From positions 1-44,829 of the forward strand of contig JAGWVR010000020.1 of assembly GCA_018970785.1 (NCBI GenBank): 44,829 nucleotides of DNA, read 5' to 3'. Origin of the DNA: Planctomycetota bacterium (lineage in GTDB: Bacteria > Planctomycetota > Planctomycetia > Pirellulales > UBA1268). The translations under genes and the position numbers were made by a program. Of the stretch, positions 24,929 to 33,397 are shown one piece after another; positions within the stretch are counted from its first letter, which is position 1; every line of letters begins with the position of its first letter. The notes under the pieces are model-generated. The model was given only the letters and a program-made list of their open reading frames with translations. It searched no databases and was not told the DNA's origin.

Positions 24929-26548
24929 ATGCCCGCGCCCCCTTCCGACGGCATCGCGCGGCGCCACGACCTCGACGCGCTGCGGGCGTTCGCGATGCTT
25001 CTCGGGATCGCGCTCCACGCGGCGATGTCGTTTTTTCCGTCGCCGTGGCCCGTCCAGGACTCGCGCCAGAGTCCGCTCTATGGCCTCGCCATCGGGCTGA
25101 TCCACGGCTTCCGGATGCCGCTGTTCTTCCTCGTCAGCGGCTGCTTCACGATGCTCGTCTACCGGCGCCGCGGCCTGGCCGCCCTCCTTCGCCAGCGCGC
25201 GGCACGGATCCTTCTGCCGCTGCTGGTGTCGCTGGTCACCGTGCTGCCGCTGCTGTGGTGGGCGGCCGTGTGGGCGCAGAAGCCGTCGCGGGCAGCGGCC
25301 GCGCCCGAGACGCTCGCCGCGGCGATCCGCGGCGGAGACCGGGAGGCGATCGATCGGCTCCTCGCCCGACCGGCCGACCTCGGCGCCACCGACGGGGAGT
25401 TTTTCCTGCCACCGCTGCAGTGGGCCGTGCTCGTCGGCGACGAGGCGCTCGTGCGCCGGCTCCTCGACGGCGGCGCCGACGTCGTCGCCGCCGACCGGCA
25501 GGGCAACACGGCGCTCCACACCGCCGCCTTCATGGGGCGGCCGGCGATCGCCCGTCTCCTCGTCGACCGCGGTGCCGATCCCGCCGCGCGGAACGTCACC
25601 GGACTGCGGCCGATCGATTCGACGACCGCCGACCGCGGCACGACGGAGTTCATCATCGGCCTGCTGCGCCTGCCCCCCGTCGACGCCGATTCGCTCGCCG
25701 CCGGGCGCGCCGCGACGCGCGACTGGCTCGCCGCGGTCGGCCCGCCGCCCGCCGTGGCACCGGCACGCCCCGACACGCTCGGCGACCGCTACCGGGCGTG
25801 GCTGTCGTCGCCGCGGTTCACGATCCACGTCGGCCGGCAGCCGCTGGGCCTGTTCACCACGCCGACACTCCACCACCTGTGGTTCCTCTGGTACCTGTGC
25901 TGGCTGGTGGCCGCGTTCGCGGTCTGGGCGCTCGTCGGCGACCGCGGCCCGGGGCCGGGGCGCGCCGGGGCGTGGTGCATCCCGCTCACGCTCGTGCCGC
26001 AGTGGTTCATGGGGGAGCTGTTCGGCCCCGACACCGCCACCGGCCTGCTCCCCGCCCCCCACCTGCTCGCCTTCTACGGCCTGTTCTTCGCGTTCGGGGC
26101 GGCGGCGTTCTCCCCCGGCGACGGCACGTCGCCACTGCTCGACGCGTGCAGCCGGCGGCCGTGGACGATGCTGGCACTGGCCGTGCTCGTCGCCTTCCCC
26201 GCCGGATTCGTCAGCGGCGCGCTGCGGCCGCTGGCGGTGGCGGCGCAGGCCGCCTACCCGTGGCTGGTGGCGCTGGCGCTGGTGGGATTGTTTCGGCGCT
26301 GGTGCAGCCACCCCAGGCCGGCGGTGCGCACGCTCGCCGACGCGTCGTATTGGATGTATCTCATGCACCTCCCGCTGGTGATCGCGGGTCAGGGGATCGT
26401 CCGCGACCTGCCGTGGAACGGTTTCGCCAAGTTCCTCCTCCTCAACCTCGCGGTGACGGCCATACTGTTGGTGAGCTACCGGCTCGTCGTCCGCGACACC
26501 TGGATCGGCCGGCTGCTCTCCGGGCCGCGGCGGGCGCCGGTCACCTGA
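24929..26548 (+). CDS. Membrane acyltransferase (MdoC/acyltransferase-3 type) with ankyrin-repeat insert
   Basis: This 539-aa protein opens with RRHDLDALRAFAMLLGIALHA and then GFRMPLFFLVSGCFTMLV, hallmarks of acyltransferase-3 membrane enzymes such as the glucan succinyltransferase MdoC. After about four helices (to residue 115) comes a soluble stretch at about 126-247 with ankyrin-like repeats: LPPLQWAVLVGDEALVRRLLDGGADVVAAD, then NTALHTAAFMGRPAIARLLVDRGADPAARN. More helices resume at LHHLWFLWYLCWLVAAFAVW and run to the end (SYWMYLMHLPLVIAGQG). The substrate may be a glycan or lipid. The insert should sit in a loop and may bind a partner. The ATG at 24929 follows pyrF closely. Confidence 0.88.
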   Translation: MPAPPSDGIARRHDLDALRAFAMLLGIALHAAMSFFPSPWPVQDSRQSPLYGLAIGLIHGFRMPLFFLVSGCFTMLVYRRRGLAALLRQRAARILLPLLVSLVTVLPLLWWAAVWAQKPSRAAAAPETLAAAIRGGDREAIDRLLARPADLGATDGEFFLPPLQWAVLVGDEALVRRLLDGGADVVAADRQGNTALHTAAFMGRPAIARLLVDRGADPAARNVTGLRPIDSTTADRGTTEFIIGLLRLPPVDADSLAAGRAATRDWLAAVGPPPAVAPARPDTLGDRYRAWLSSPRFTIHVGRQPLGLFTTPTLHHLWFLWYLCWLVAAFAVWALVGDRGPGPGRAGAWCIPLTLVPQWFMGELFGPDTATGLLPAPHLLAFYGLFFAFGAAAFSPGDGTSPLLDACSRRPWTMLALAVLVAFPAGFVSGALRPLAVAAQAAYPWLVALALVGLFRRWCSHPRPAVRTLADASYWMYLMHLPLVIAGQGIVRDLPWNGFAKFLLLNLAVTAILLVSYRLVVRDTWIGRLLSGPRRAPVT

Positions 26549-26565
26549 GCCGATCGGCCGTTGCC

Positions 26566-27015
26566 ATGCCCGTCTTCGACTACCGCTTCACCGTCGCCGC
26601 ACCGATCGCCGCGGTCCGCGATTTCCACCGCGACACCAGCGCCCTCAAGCGCCTCACGCCGCCGCCGACGATCGTGCAGCTGCACTCGATCGAGCCGCTC
26701 GCCGAGGGGTCGGTGAGCCGGTTCACGCTCTGGGTCGGCCCGCTGCCGCTGCGCTGGACCGCGGTCCACCGCGACGTCCACGCCGACGGGTTCACCGACG
26801 TGCAGGCCGCCGGCCCGGCGGCGAAATGGGAACACACCCATTCGTTCGTGGCGCTGTCGCCCGACACGACCGAGATCCGCGAGCACATCGAATACGAGCA
26901 CAAGCCCGGGGCGTGGGGCCTGGTGACGCGGGCGCTGTTCTCGAAGCCGAACCTGTGGTTCATGTTCGGCTACCGCAAGCTCGCCACGCGCTGGTGGCTG
27001 CGCCGGCGCGGCTGA
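26566..27015 (+). CDS. SRPBCC-family protein
   Basis: This 149-aa protein begins FDYRFTVAAPIAAVRDFHRDTSALKRLTPPP, the usual opening of polyketide-cyclase/START-like (SRPBCC) hydrophobic-ligand domains. It continues with strand-rich sequence (RFTLWVGPLPLRWTAVHRDV, EIREHIEYEHKPG) and a final helix (LWFMFGYRKLATRWWL). The ATG at 26566 is 17 nt after the acyltransferase stop, so it probably ends the pyrF transcript. The ligand is unknown. A hairpin at 27042-27069 follows. Confidence 0.82.
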   Translation: MPVFDYRFTVAAPIAAVRDFHRDTSALKRLTPPPTIVQLHSIEPLAEGSVSRFTLWVGPLPLRWTAVHRDVHADGFTDVQAAGPAAKWEHTHSFVALSPDTTEIREHIEYEHKPGAWGLVTRALFSKPNLWFMFGYRKLATRWWLRRRG

Positions 27016-27041
27016 ACCAACCCGCGCGGGCCTCGGCCGCT

Positions 27042-27069
27042 CGCCGGCGTGGCAGCCCCGACGCCGGCG
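27042..27069. terminator. Hairpin between convergent SRPBCC and ndk genes
   Basis: CGCCGGCGT and ACGCCGGCG form a 9-bp perfect stem with a 10-nt loop, between stops at 27015 and 27072. There is no U tract. Confidence 0.5.
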
Positions 27070-27071
27070 GG

Positions 27072-27536
27072 TCAGTCCTTTTCGTCGGGCGCCTGGAGCC
27101 AGCAGGCGAGCGTCGGATCCCAGGCGACGACCTCGTCGGCCTTGAAGTAGATCGCGATCTCGCGCGCCGCCGACTCGGGGGAGTCGGAGGCGTGGACGAG
27201 GTTCATTTGGCGGCTCGAGCTGTAGTCGCCGCGGATCGTGCCGGCGGCCGCCTTGAGGCCGCTGGTGGCGCCGAGGATCTCGCGGATCACGCGCACCGCC
27301 TCCGGCCCCTCCATCACCGTGGCGACCACGGGGGCGCCGGTGATGAACTGCTCGAGTGCCGGATAGAACGGCTTCGAGACATGCTCGGCGTAGTGCTGCC
27401 GCGACATCGCCGGGGTGACCAGGAGCATCTTCATCGCGAGGAGGCGCAGGCCCTTGTCCTCGAAGCGGGCGAGGATCCGACCGAGGAGCCGCCGCTCCAG
27501 GCAATCGGGCTTGAACATCACGAACGACCGCTCCAT
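27072..27536 (-). CDS. ndk: Nucleoside-diphosphate kinase
   Basis: This 154-aa enzyme exchanges the gamma phosphate between NTPs and NDPs. MERSFVMFKPDCLERRLLG is the standard start. The phosphorylated His115 lies in MNLVHASDSPESAAREI, followed by the family tail. The length is normal for bacterial NDK (about 140-155). A -10-like TAGACT lies at 27595-27590 on the minus strand, 54 nt upstream. The Nudix gene is upstream on the same strand after a 97-nt gap. Confidence 0.96.
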   Translation of the reverse strand: MERSFVMFKPDCLERRLLGRILARFEDKGLRLLAMKMLLVTPAMSRQHYAEHVSKPFYPALEQFITGAPVVATVMEGPEAVRVIREILGATSGLKAAAGTIRGDYSSSRQMNLVHASDSPESAAREIAIYFKADEVVAWDPTLACWLQAPDEKD

Positions 27537-27589
27537 CGCACGCTCCTTGGCTGGCTTCGACGCGGCCCCGACGACGGGCCGCGGGCGGA

Positions 27590-27595
27590 AGTCTA
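27590..27595 (-). promoter_or_regulatory. Candidate -10 element for ndk (TAGACT)
   Basis: TAGACT on the minus strand lies 54 nt before the ndk ATG and is identical to the hexamers upstream of metF and of the gene at 21742. The corresponding -35 position reads TTCGTC, which is a weak match. Confidence 0.35.
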
Positions 27596-27633
27596 CAACG
27601 CCGCAGCCGGGGGACGAAGGGCGGGCCGGCGGC

Positions 27634-28068
27634 TCACGGCAGCTCGAGGCGGATCGTGCCGTCGCGCACCGCGAGGAGGAAGTCGCGGTTGCCGGGGAGG
27701 AGATCGGGATCGGCGAGCATCTCCTCCTCCGACAGCCAGAGGATCTCGGCGACCTCGACGGGGTGGGGTACGAGGTCGTCGTCGCCGATCAGCCGCACGG
27801 TCCACCAGGACAGCGCCGTCCCCCAGGTCGTGACACTCGACCAGACCTGCACGGTGGCTTCGACCGTCGCTCCCAGCTCCTCGCGGCACTCGCGCTCGAC
27901 CGCGGCCCGCTCCTCCTCGCCGGCCTCGACGTGTCCGCCGGGGAAGCAGATCCGGCCGCCGGCGGCGACCGTGGCCCCGCGCCGGATCGCCAGGTAGCGC
28001 CCGCCGCGGGCCGCGACCGCGACCACGCCGCGGGGCTGCCGACGCACTGGATCAGGGGGCACGTTCAT
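27634..28068 (-). CDS. Nudix hydrolase (MutT-like)
   Basis: This 144-aa protein has a complete Nudix box at 45-67: Gly45, Glu51, Arg59-Glu60, Glu63-Glu64 and Gly66 (GGHVEAGEEERAAVERECREELGA). It begins RGVVAVAARGGRYLAIRRG, as in MutT-type enzymes. It should hydrolyse a nucleoside diphosphate linked to another group. The substrate cannot be read from sequence. It is divergent from ftsH with 80 bp between starts. Confidence 0.92.
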   Translation of the reverse strand: MNVPPDPVRRQPRGVVAVAARGGRYLAIRRGATVAAGGRICFPGGHVEAGEEERAAVERECREELGATVEATVQVWSSVTTWGTALSWWTVRLIGDDDLVPHPVEVAEILWLSEEEMLADPDLLPGNRDFLLAVRDGTIRLELP

Positions 28069-28148
28069 GGGCCGTTTCCATCCGGGCTCCGTACACTACA
28101 CTTTGACGCCCGCCGTGTCCCCCTGCCCCGCCGGATCCCGCCCTGCCC

Positions 28149-30107
28149 ATGGATGCCCCGCAGCGTCCCAAAGGTTCGCCGTCGCCGCGCCCCAGCCTCG
28201 GCAAGCCGCTGGGGACGCCCGCCCTGATCATGCTCCTCCTCGCCGGCCTGGCGATGGTGGCCTTGCTCGTGCGCGAGCAGGCGTCGTTGCCCGCAGCGAT
28301 CAGCTACGACGAGTTCGTCCGCGAGGTCAAGGCGGGCCACGTCGCGACGGTGCAGATCTCGGGCAACATCCTTACCGGTGAATACCGGGGGACGGCGGGA
28401 GCCACGCCGTCGAGCGCCATCGGCGCCGCCCCGAAGACGTTTCGCACCGAACTGTCGAGCTACCTCGGCCGCGGGCTCGACGAGCTGCTTTTGGCGCACG
28501 ACGTGAAGACGATCGTCCGTCAGCCGACCGACGGGACCGGCTTCCTGATCGGCTTGTACATGCTCGGGTTCCTCGTCCTGATGGGCCTGATGTGGACGAT
28601 GCTGCGCCGGGCACGCGACCCGCTCGGCGGCACCGGCTTCCTCGGCGGCTTCAGCCGTTCGCCGGCGAAGCGCTACTCCCCGGCCGACAAGCAGGTGACG
28701 TTCGCCGACGTCGCCGGGCTCGACGGGGTCAAGGAGGACCTCAAGGAGATCGTCGAGTTCCTCAAGGATCCGCAGCGCTTCCAGCGGCTCGGCGGCCGGG
28801 TGCCGAAGGGGGTCCTGCTGATGGGGCCGCCGGGCACCGGGAAGACGCTCCTCGCCCGGGCCGTCGCCGGCGAGGCCGGGGTGCCGTTCTTCTCGATCTC
28901 GGGCTCCGAGTTCATCCAGATGTTCGTCGGGGTCGGCGCGTCGCGCGTCCGCGACCTGTTCAAGACCGCCAAAGACGCCTCGCCGGCGATCCTGTTCATC
29001 GACGAGATCGACGCCGTCGGGCGCCACCGCGGCACGGGCCTCGGCGGCGGCCACGACGAGCGCGAGCAGACGCTCAACCAGATCCTCTCCGAGATGGACG
29101 GCTTCAGCCCGACCGAGAGCGTGATCGTGCTGGCCGCCACCAACCGCCCCGACGTCCTCGACCCGGCGCTCCTGCGCCCCGGCCGCTTCGACCGCCACGT
29201 GACCGTCGACCGCCCGAACCAGAAGGCCCGGCTGGCGCTGTTCAAGGTGCACACGCGCACCGTGCCGCTGTCGGCCGACGTCGACCTCGACCGGCTCGCC
29301 GCCGCGACCGTCGGCCTCACCGGCGCCGACATCCGCAACCTCGTCAACGAGGCGGCGCTGTGGGCGACGCGCCACGACAAGAACGCCGTCGAGCCGGCCG
29401 ACTTCGACTTCGCACGCGACAAGGTGCTGATGGGGCCGAAGCGCGAGGAGGTGCTGTCGGGCCACGAGAAGACCCTCACCGCCTACCACGAGGCGGGCCA
29501 CGCACTGGCCGCCTGGCTCCTCCCCGGCGTCGACAAGCTCCACAAGGTGACGATCATCCCGCGCGGCCGGGCGCTGGGAGTGACGCAGCTGGTCCCCGAG
29601 GAGGACCGGATGAACATCGGCGAGCACGACCTCACCAACCGGCTGGTGTTCATCCTCGCCGGCCGGGCCGCCGAGAAGCTCGCCTGCGGTGAATACTCCG
29701 CCGGCGCCGAGAACGACCTCGTCCAGGCGACGCGGCTGGCGCGGCGGATGGTGGCCCACTGGGGAATGAGCGAAAAGGTCGGGCCGGTGGCCTGCCACGT
29801 GTCGGACGAGCATCCGTTCCTGGGCCGCGACGTCTACGAGCAGCGCGAGTTCAGCGAGCACACGGCGCGGATCATCGACGACGAGGTCTCGCGGATCCTC
29901 CACGACGCCGCCGAGCGGGCCAGCCGGCTGCTCTCCGAAAACCGCGCCAAGCTCGACGCCCTCGCCGGCGAGCTCGAGGAGCGCGAAATGCTCGACGACA
30001 CCGAGGTGGTGGCGATCGTCGGCCCGGCGGCGCCGCGCCGGCCCCCGCTCCCCTCCGCCGGCTCAGCGCCGGTCCAGGCGGCGCGCGACGGCCGCAGCGA
30101 CGCCTGA
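28149..30107 (+). CDS. ftsH: ATP-dependent zinc metalloprotease FtsH
   Basis: This 652-aa membrane-anchored AAA+ protease degrades misfolded membrane proteins and short-lived regulators. Helix 1 is at about 24-41 and helix 2 at about 132-151, with a short periplasmic domain between. Walker A is GPPGTGKT (226-233), Walker B is [11 protein letters not shown] (281-291), and the SRH arginines are in [10 protein letters not shown] (Arg346, Arg349). The zinc site is HEAGH (447-451) with Asp523 as the third ligand (AENDLVQAT). The tail is Pro/Ala-rich. Two TACACT hexamers at 28092-28102 could be -10 elements. Planctomycetes often carry several FtsH copies, and which paralogue this is cannot be told. 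Confidence 0.96.
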   Translation: MDAPQRPKGSPSPRPSLGKPLGTPALIMLLLAGLAMVALLVREQASLPAAISYDEFVREVKAGHVATVQISGNILTGEYRGTAGATPSSAIGAAPKTFRTELSSYLGRGLDELLLAHDVKTIVRQPTDGTGFLIGLYMLGFLVLMGLMWTMLRRARDPLGGTGFLGGFSRSPAKRYSPADKQVTFADVAGLDGVKEDLKEIVEFLKDPQRFQRLGGRVPKGVLLMGPPGTGKTLLARAVAGEAGVPFFSISGSEFIQMFVGVGASRVRDLFKTAKDASPAILFIDEIDAVGRHRGTGLGGGHDEREQTLNQILSEMDGFSPTESVIVLAATNRPDVLDPALLRPGRFDRHVTVDRPNQKARLALFKVHTRTVPLSADVDLDRLAAATVGLTGADIRNLVNEAALWATRHDKNAVEPADFDFARDKVLMGPKREEVLSGHEKTLTAYHEAGHALAAWLLPGVDKLHKVTIIPRGRALGVTQLVPEEDRMNIGEHDLTNRLVFILAGRAAEKLACGEYSAGAENDLVQATRLARRMVAHWGMSEKVGPVACHVSDEHPFLGRDVYEQREFSEHTARIIDDEVSRILHDAAERASRLLSENRAKLDALAGELEEREMLDDTEVVAIVGPAAPRRPPLPSAGSAPVQAARDGRSDA

Positions 30108-30276
30108 GGCGCGGCAGCGGAGCGCCCTGTCCTGCCGGCCCACTGCGCCCTCATGCAGGCGGTCGCCGCGCGGCTGAACGCGGCCGACCACTGACCGCGA
30201 TGCCGTGGCGCCGCCCGCAGCCATCCGCCCCTGCCCGTTTGACGACAACCATTCCTCCCCAGGAGACGTCGCCCGT

Positions 30277-30594
30277 ATGGCCGCTCTGTCACACGCCGTG
30301 TATTTCACGCTCAAGGAACGCACCCCGGCCGCCGCTGCCCGGCTGGTGGAGGGCTGCCGGAAGTGGCTCACCGGCCATCCGGGCACGCTGTTCTTCTCGG
30401 CCGGCACGGTCGCCGACTACGACCGGCAGGTGAACGACCGCGACTTCGACGTCGCCCTGGTGATCGTCTTCGAGTCGCACGCCGCCCACGACGCCTACCA
30501 ACAGGCCCCGCGGCACGATTCGTTCATCGCCGAGCACTCCCCCTCCTGGGCGAAGGTCCGCGTCTTCGACGCCGACCTCGCCGCCCACGAGTAG
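30277..30594 (+). CDS. Dabb-family (stress-responsive alpha/beta barrel) protein
   Basis: This 105-aa protein has the Dabb layout of a dimeric ferredoxin-like barrel. LSHAVYFTLKERTPAAAARLVEGC is the conserved first strand and helix, followed by TLFFSAGTVADYDR, FDVALVIVFESHAAHDAYQQ and FIAEHSPSWAKVRVFD. The ATG at 30277 is preferred over a longer start because the family begins there. AGGAG lies 11 nt upstream, which is rather far. It follows ftsH after 169 nt and converges on surE with 22 nt between stops. Its substrate, if any, is unknown. Confidence 0.85.
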   Translation: MAALSHAVYFTLKERTPAAAARLVEGCRKWLTGHPGTLFFSAGTVADYDRQVNDRDFDVALVIVFESHAAHDAYQQAPRHDSFIAEHSPSWAKVRVFDADLAAHE

Positions 30595-30616
30595 CCCGGC
30601 AGCGCGCCGTGCTCCC

Positions 30617-31306
30617 CTACACCACCCCGACGCGCGACAGTGCGATCGCCCCGCCGAAGCACACGGCCACGTCGCCGTCGGCGCGGCGCGGGCGGCGGTG
30701 GTAGTCCGACGCCCAGCGCCAGCCGCCGTCCACCTCCCGGTAGGCCAGCGCGAACGGCGACGGATCGACCGGGCACTCGACGAGCTGCGGCGCGGGAGCC
30801 CCCTCGGGGAGGACGGGAAAGTTGACGTTCCAGAACGTCCCCGCCCCCGGGACCGCGGCCGCGATCCGGCGGAACACCCGCTCCAGCCACGCCGCCGAAC
30901 GCTCCCAGTCGACGTCGCCGTCGGGGCGCACCAGCTGCGAGACGGCGATCGCCGGCCGGCCGTGGAGCGCCGCCTCGCGCGCCGCCGCGACCGTCCCCGA
31001 ATGGTGGACATCGACGCCGAGGTTGCCCCCGCGGTTGATCCCCGAGAGCACCAGATCGACGTCGGGGGCGAGCTTCCCCAGCGCCACGCGGACGCAGTCG
31101 GCCGGCGTGCCACCGATCCGGTAGCGCGCCGGGCCCTCCTCGGCGACCGACAGCGGCGCGTGGGTGGTGACGCGGTGGCCGCAGCCGGAGTGGCACTCGG
31201 CCGGCGCGACGACGACCAGATCGCCCCCGAGCGTGGCGGCGGCGCGGGCCAGTGCCGCGAGGCCCGGCGCGTCGATGCCGTCGTCGTTGGTGAGGAGGAT
31301 CCGCAT
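30617..31306 (-). CDS. surE: 5'/3'-nucleotidase SurE
   Basis: This 229-aa metal-dependent nucleoside monophosphatase has RILLTNDDGIDAPGL with metal ligands Asp8 and Asp9, AECHSGCGHRVT, GTPADCVRVAL and LVLSGINRGGNLGVDVHHSGTVAAAREA. These are all conserved SurE blocks. The length is slightly short but complete. The ATG at 31306 is used. It follows the purine nucleoside phosphorylase gene on the same strand after 77 nt, so the two probably cooperate in nucleotide salvage: SurE makes nucleosides and PNP splits them. Confidence 0.95.
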   Translation of the reverse strand: MRILLTNDDGIDAPGLAALARAAATLGGDLVVVAPAECHSGCGHRVTTHAPLSVAEEGPARYRIGGTPADCVRVALGKLAPDVDLVLSGINRGGNLGVDVHHSGTVAAAREAALHGRPAIAVSQLVRPDGDVDWERSAAWLERVFRRIAAAVPGAGTFWNVNFPVLPEGAPAPQLVECPVDPSPFALAYREVDGGWRWASDYHRRPRRADGDVAVCFGGAIALSRVGVV

Positions 31307-31383
31307 CGGGGCGTCCTTGCCGTGGTGAACCGGACGACCCGATTGTGCCCCGCCGCCCCGGCCCGCGGCAAACGGCTGCGGGC

Positions 31384-32238
31384 TCAGTGCGGCGCGGCCG
31401 CGGCCAGCGCCGTGAGGATCGCCCCGACCCCCGCGGCCGCCTCGGCGGCGGCCCGGCAGACATCCTCGGCGAGCGTCTTGTCGGGGGCGTCGGGGCGGGC
31501 GACGTTGGTGACGACCGACACCGCGGCGACGGCCAAGCCGAGCCGCCGTGCCGCGCTCACCTCGGGCAGGGTCGACATCCCGACGACGTCGGCGCCGCTG
31601 GCGCGGAGCCAGCGGTATTCGGCGCGCGTCTCGTAGCTCGGGCCCGAGAGGAGCACGTACACGCCTGCCCGGGCGCGGGCCCCGGCGCGGCGCGCGGCCG
31701 TGAGGGCCGTCGCGACCAGAGCCGGGGCGTAGGGGGTCGTACCGGCACCGCGCCCCGCGACGGTCGCGGCCGGGCCGAGGGCACCGGTCCAGTCGCGGCG
31801 GACGAGATCGACGTGGCCGGTGAGGACGACCAACTCCCCCGGCACCATGTCGGGGCGCAGCCCGCCGGCGGCGTTGGTGAGGAGCACGGTCCGGCAGCCG
31901 AGGGCCGCGAGCAGCTCGATCCCACGGACGAGCGTCTCGGGGGGATGGCCTTCGTAGTGGTGGACGCGCCCCTGGAGGATCGCGACGCGCGTCCCGGCGA
32001 GCACGCCGGCGACGATGCGGCCGGCATGGCCGGTGGCGCGCGACTGCGGCAGCCAGCCGGTCTCGGCGGAGGCGAGCGTGCGGCGCTCGGAGAGCAGTTC
32101 GACCAGATCGCCCAGGCCGGTGCCGAGCACGACCCCGAGCGCGCACGGGCCGCCGAGCCGGTCGCGGAGTCGGTCCGCAGCCTCCACCGCCCCGGCGCGG
32201 GGGCGCAGGTTCGCGCCCGCCGATCGCTCCTCAGCCAT
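31384..32238 (-). CDS. Purine nucleoside phosphorylase (trimeric type)
   Basis: This 284-aa protein phosphorolyses purine nucleosides to base and ribose-1-phosphate. It carries [86 protein letters not shown] and a late VTNVA. This is the PNP/MTAP class I, human-type fold. The ATG at 32238 has GGGAGG 6 nt upstream. It is divergent from dapA, and surE follows on the same strand. MTA phosphorylase activity cannot be excluded. Confidence 0.93.
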   Translation of the reverse strand: MAEERSAGANLRPRAGAVEAADRLRDRLGGPCALGVVLGTGLGDLVELLSERRTLASAETGWLPQSRATGHAGRIVAGVLAGTRVAILQGRVHHYEGHPPETLVRGIELLAALGCRTVLLTNAAGGLRPDMVPGELVVLTGHVDLVRRDWTGALGPAATVAGRGAGTTPYAPALVATALTAARRAGARARAGVYVLLSGPSYETRAEYRWLRASGADVVGMSTLPEVSAARRLGLAVAAVSVVTNVARPDAPDKTLAEDVCRAAAEAAAGVGAILTALAAAAPH

Positions 32239-32295
32239 ACGCGCCCTCCCGCGCGGCGCCGTCACCCCGGCCGGGCGGGGATCGCGGCTGTCCCT

Positions 32296-32324
32296 TTGCC
32301 GCCGCGCGGCCGGCATCATATCCT
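32296..32324 (+). promoter_or_regulatory. Sigma70-type promoter of dapA
   Basis: TTGCCG (32296-32301) and TATCCT (32319-32324) are separated by 17 nt and end 42 nt before the ATG. They match the antiporter and M16 promoters in both hexamers and spacing. Confidence 0.5.
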
Positions 32325-32366
32325 CGCCCGGTCGCGATCACGGAATCCCCAGGAGACTCTCCCCCG

Positions 32367-33290
32367 ATGCCCTCCGTCGCCGCCCCGTCGTCCGGCCGCA
32401 CGCGCGCCGAGCGGTTCGCCGGCCTCTCGGTCGCGATCGTCACGCCGTTCCGCGACGGTGCGGTCGACGTCGCACGACTCCGCGAGCAGATCGAGTTCCA
32501 GGTGGCCGCCGGAGTGACCTGCATCTGCCCCGTCGGGACCACCGGCGAGTCGCCGACGCTGTCGCACGACGAGCACGAGCGGGTGATCGCCGAGAGCGTG
32601 CAGGCGGCGGCCGGACGGATCCTGGTGATGCCCGGGACGGGGAGCAATTCGACGGCCGAGGCGGTGCGGCTGACGAAGTTCGCCGAGCGCGCCGGGGCCG
32701 ATGCGGCGCTGGTCGTCGGCCCGTACTACAACCGGCCGACGCAGCCGGGGCTGATCGCCCACTTCAAGGCCCTCGCCGAGGCGACGACGCTGCCGATCTG
32801 CGTCTACAACATCCCCGCCCGGACCGGCCGCAATATCGAGCCGGAGACGATCGTCGCGCTGGCGGAGCTGCCCGGGATCCAGATGGTCAAGGAGGCGACC
32901 GGGTCGATGGACCAGGCGTCGCAGGTCCTCGCCGCTACCGATCTCACGGTCCTCTCCGGCGACGACAGCATGACCCTCCCGCTGCTGGCCGTCGGCGGGC
33001 GCGGCGTGGTCTCGGTCGTGGGCAACATCGTGCCGGAAGACATGCGCGCCCTGTGCGCCGCCTACGACCGCGGTGATCTGGCCGAGGCGCGGCGGCTCCA
33101 TCTCCGGCTGTTCGGCCTGTCGCGCGACCTGCTCGGGCTGGCGAGCAACCCGATCCCGATCAAGGCGGCGATGGCGATGCTCGGCCGCGATTCGGGGGAG
33201 ATCCGCCTGCCGCTGGTGCCGCTCGAGGCGGGGCTGGCCGACAAGCTCCGCGCGGTGCTCCGCGCCTACGGCCTGAAGACGGTCGCCTGA
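32367..33290 (+). CDS. dapA: 4-Hydroxy-tetrahydrodipicolinate synthase
   Basis: This 307-aa Schiff-base aldolase condenses pyruvate with aspartate semialdehyde in lysine and diaminopimelate synthesis. [16 protein letters not shown] opens the barrel. [12 protein letters not shown] is the pyruvate-binding block, Tyr147 lies in [10 protein letters not shown], and the Schiff-base Lys175 lies in [24 protein letters not shown] follows. The length is typical. Close relatives such as N-acetylneuraminate lyase are less likely given these motifs. Confidence 0.93.
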   Translation: MPSVAAPSSGRTRAERFAGLSVAIVTPFRDGAVDVARLREQIEFQVAAGVTCICPVGTTGESPTLSHDEHERVIAESVQAAAGRILVMPGTGSNSTAEAVRLTKFAERAGADAALVVGPYYNRPTQPGLIAHFKALAEATTLPICVYNIPARTGRNIEPETIVALAELPGIQMVKEATGSMDQASQVLAATDLTVLSGDDSMTLPLLAVGGRGVVSVVGNIVPEDMRALCAAYDRGDLAEARRLHLRLFGLSRDLLGLASNPIPIKAAMAMLGRDSGEIRLPLVPLEAGLADKLRAVLRAYGLKTVA

Positions 33291-33303
33291 CGCGTGCCGC
33301 CGG

Positions 33304-33337
33304 GCGCCGGCCGCCCCCTTTTGCCCCCGGCCGGCGC
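33304..33337 (+). terminator. 10-bp hairpin after dapA
   Basis: GCGCCGGCCG (33304-33313) and CGGCCGGCGC (33328-33337) pair perfectly across CCCCCTTTTGCCCC, starting 14 nt after the dapA stop. The loop and 3' arm overlap the proposed -35 of the next gene. Confidence 0.5.
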
Positions 33338-33349
33338 ACCGCCTATCCT
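33321..33349 (+). promoter_or_regulatory. Sigma70-type promoter of the M16 peptidase gene
   Basis: TTGCCC (33321-33326) and TATCCT (33344-33349) are spaced by 17 nt, 48 nt before the ATG. The -35 lies inside the loop of the dapA hairpin, a compact arrangement. Confidence 0.45.
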
Positions 33350-33397
33350 GTCGCCGTCCGGCCCGTTCGGGCCGCGCTCTTCCGGAGGGATCCCGTC

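Noticed and set aside
28065-29903. 612-codon minus-strand frame opposite ftsH
   Set aside because: Antisense shadow. FtsH motifs on the plus strand are complete.
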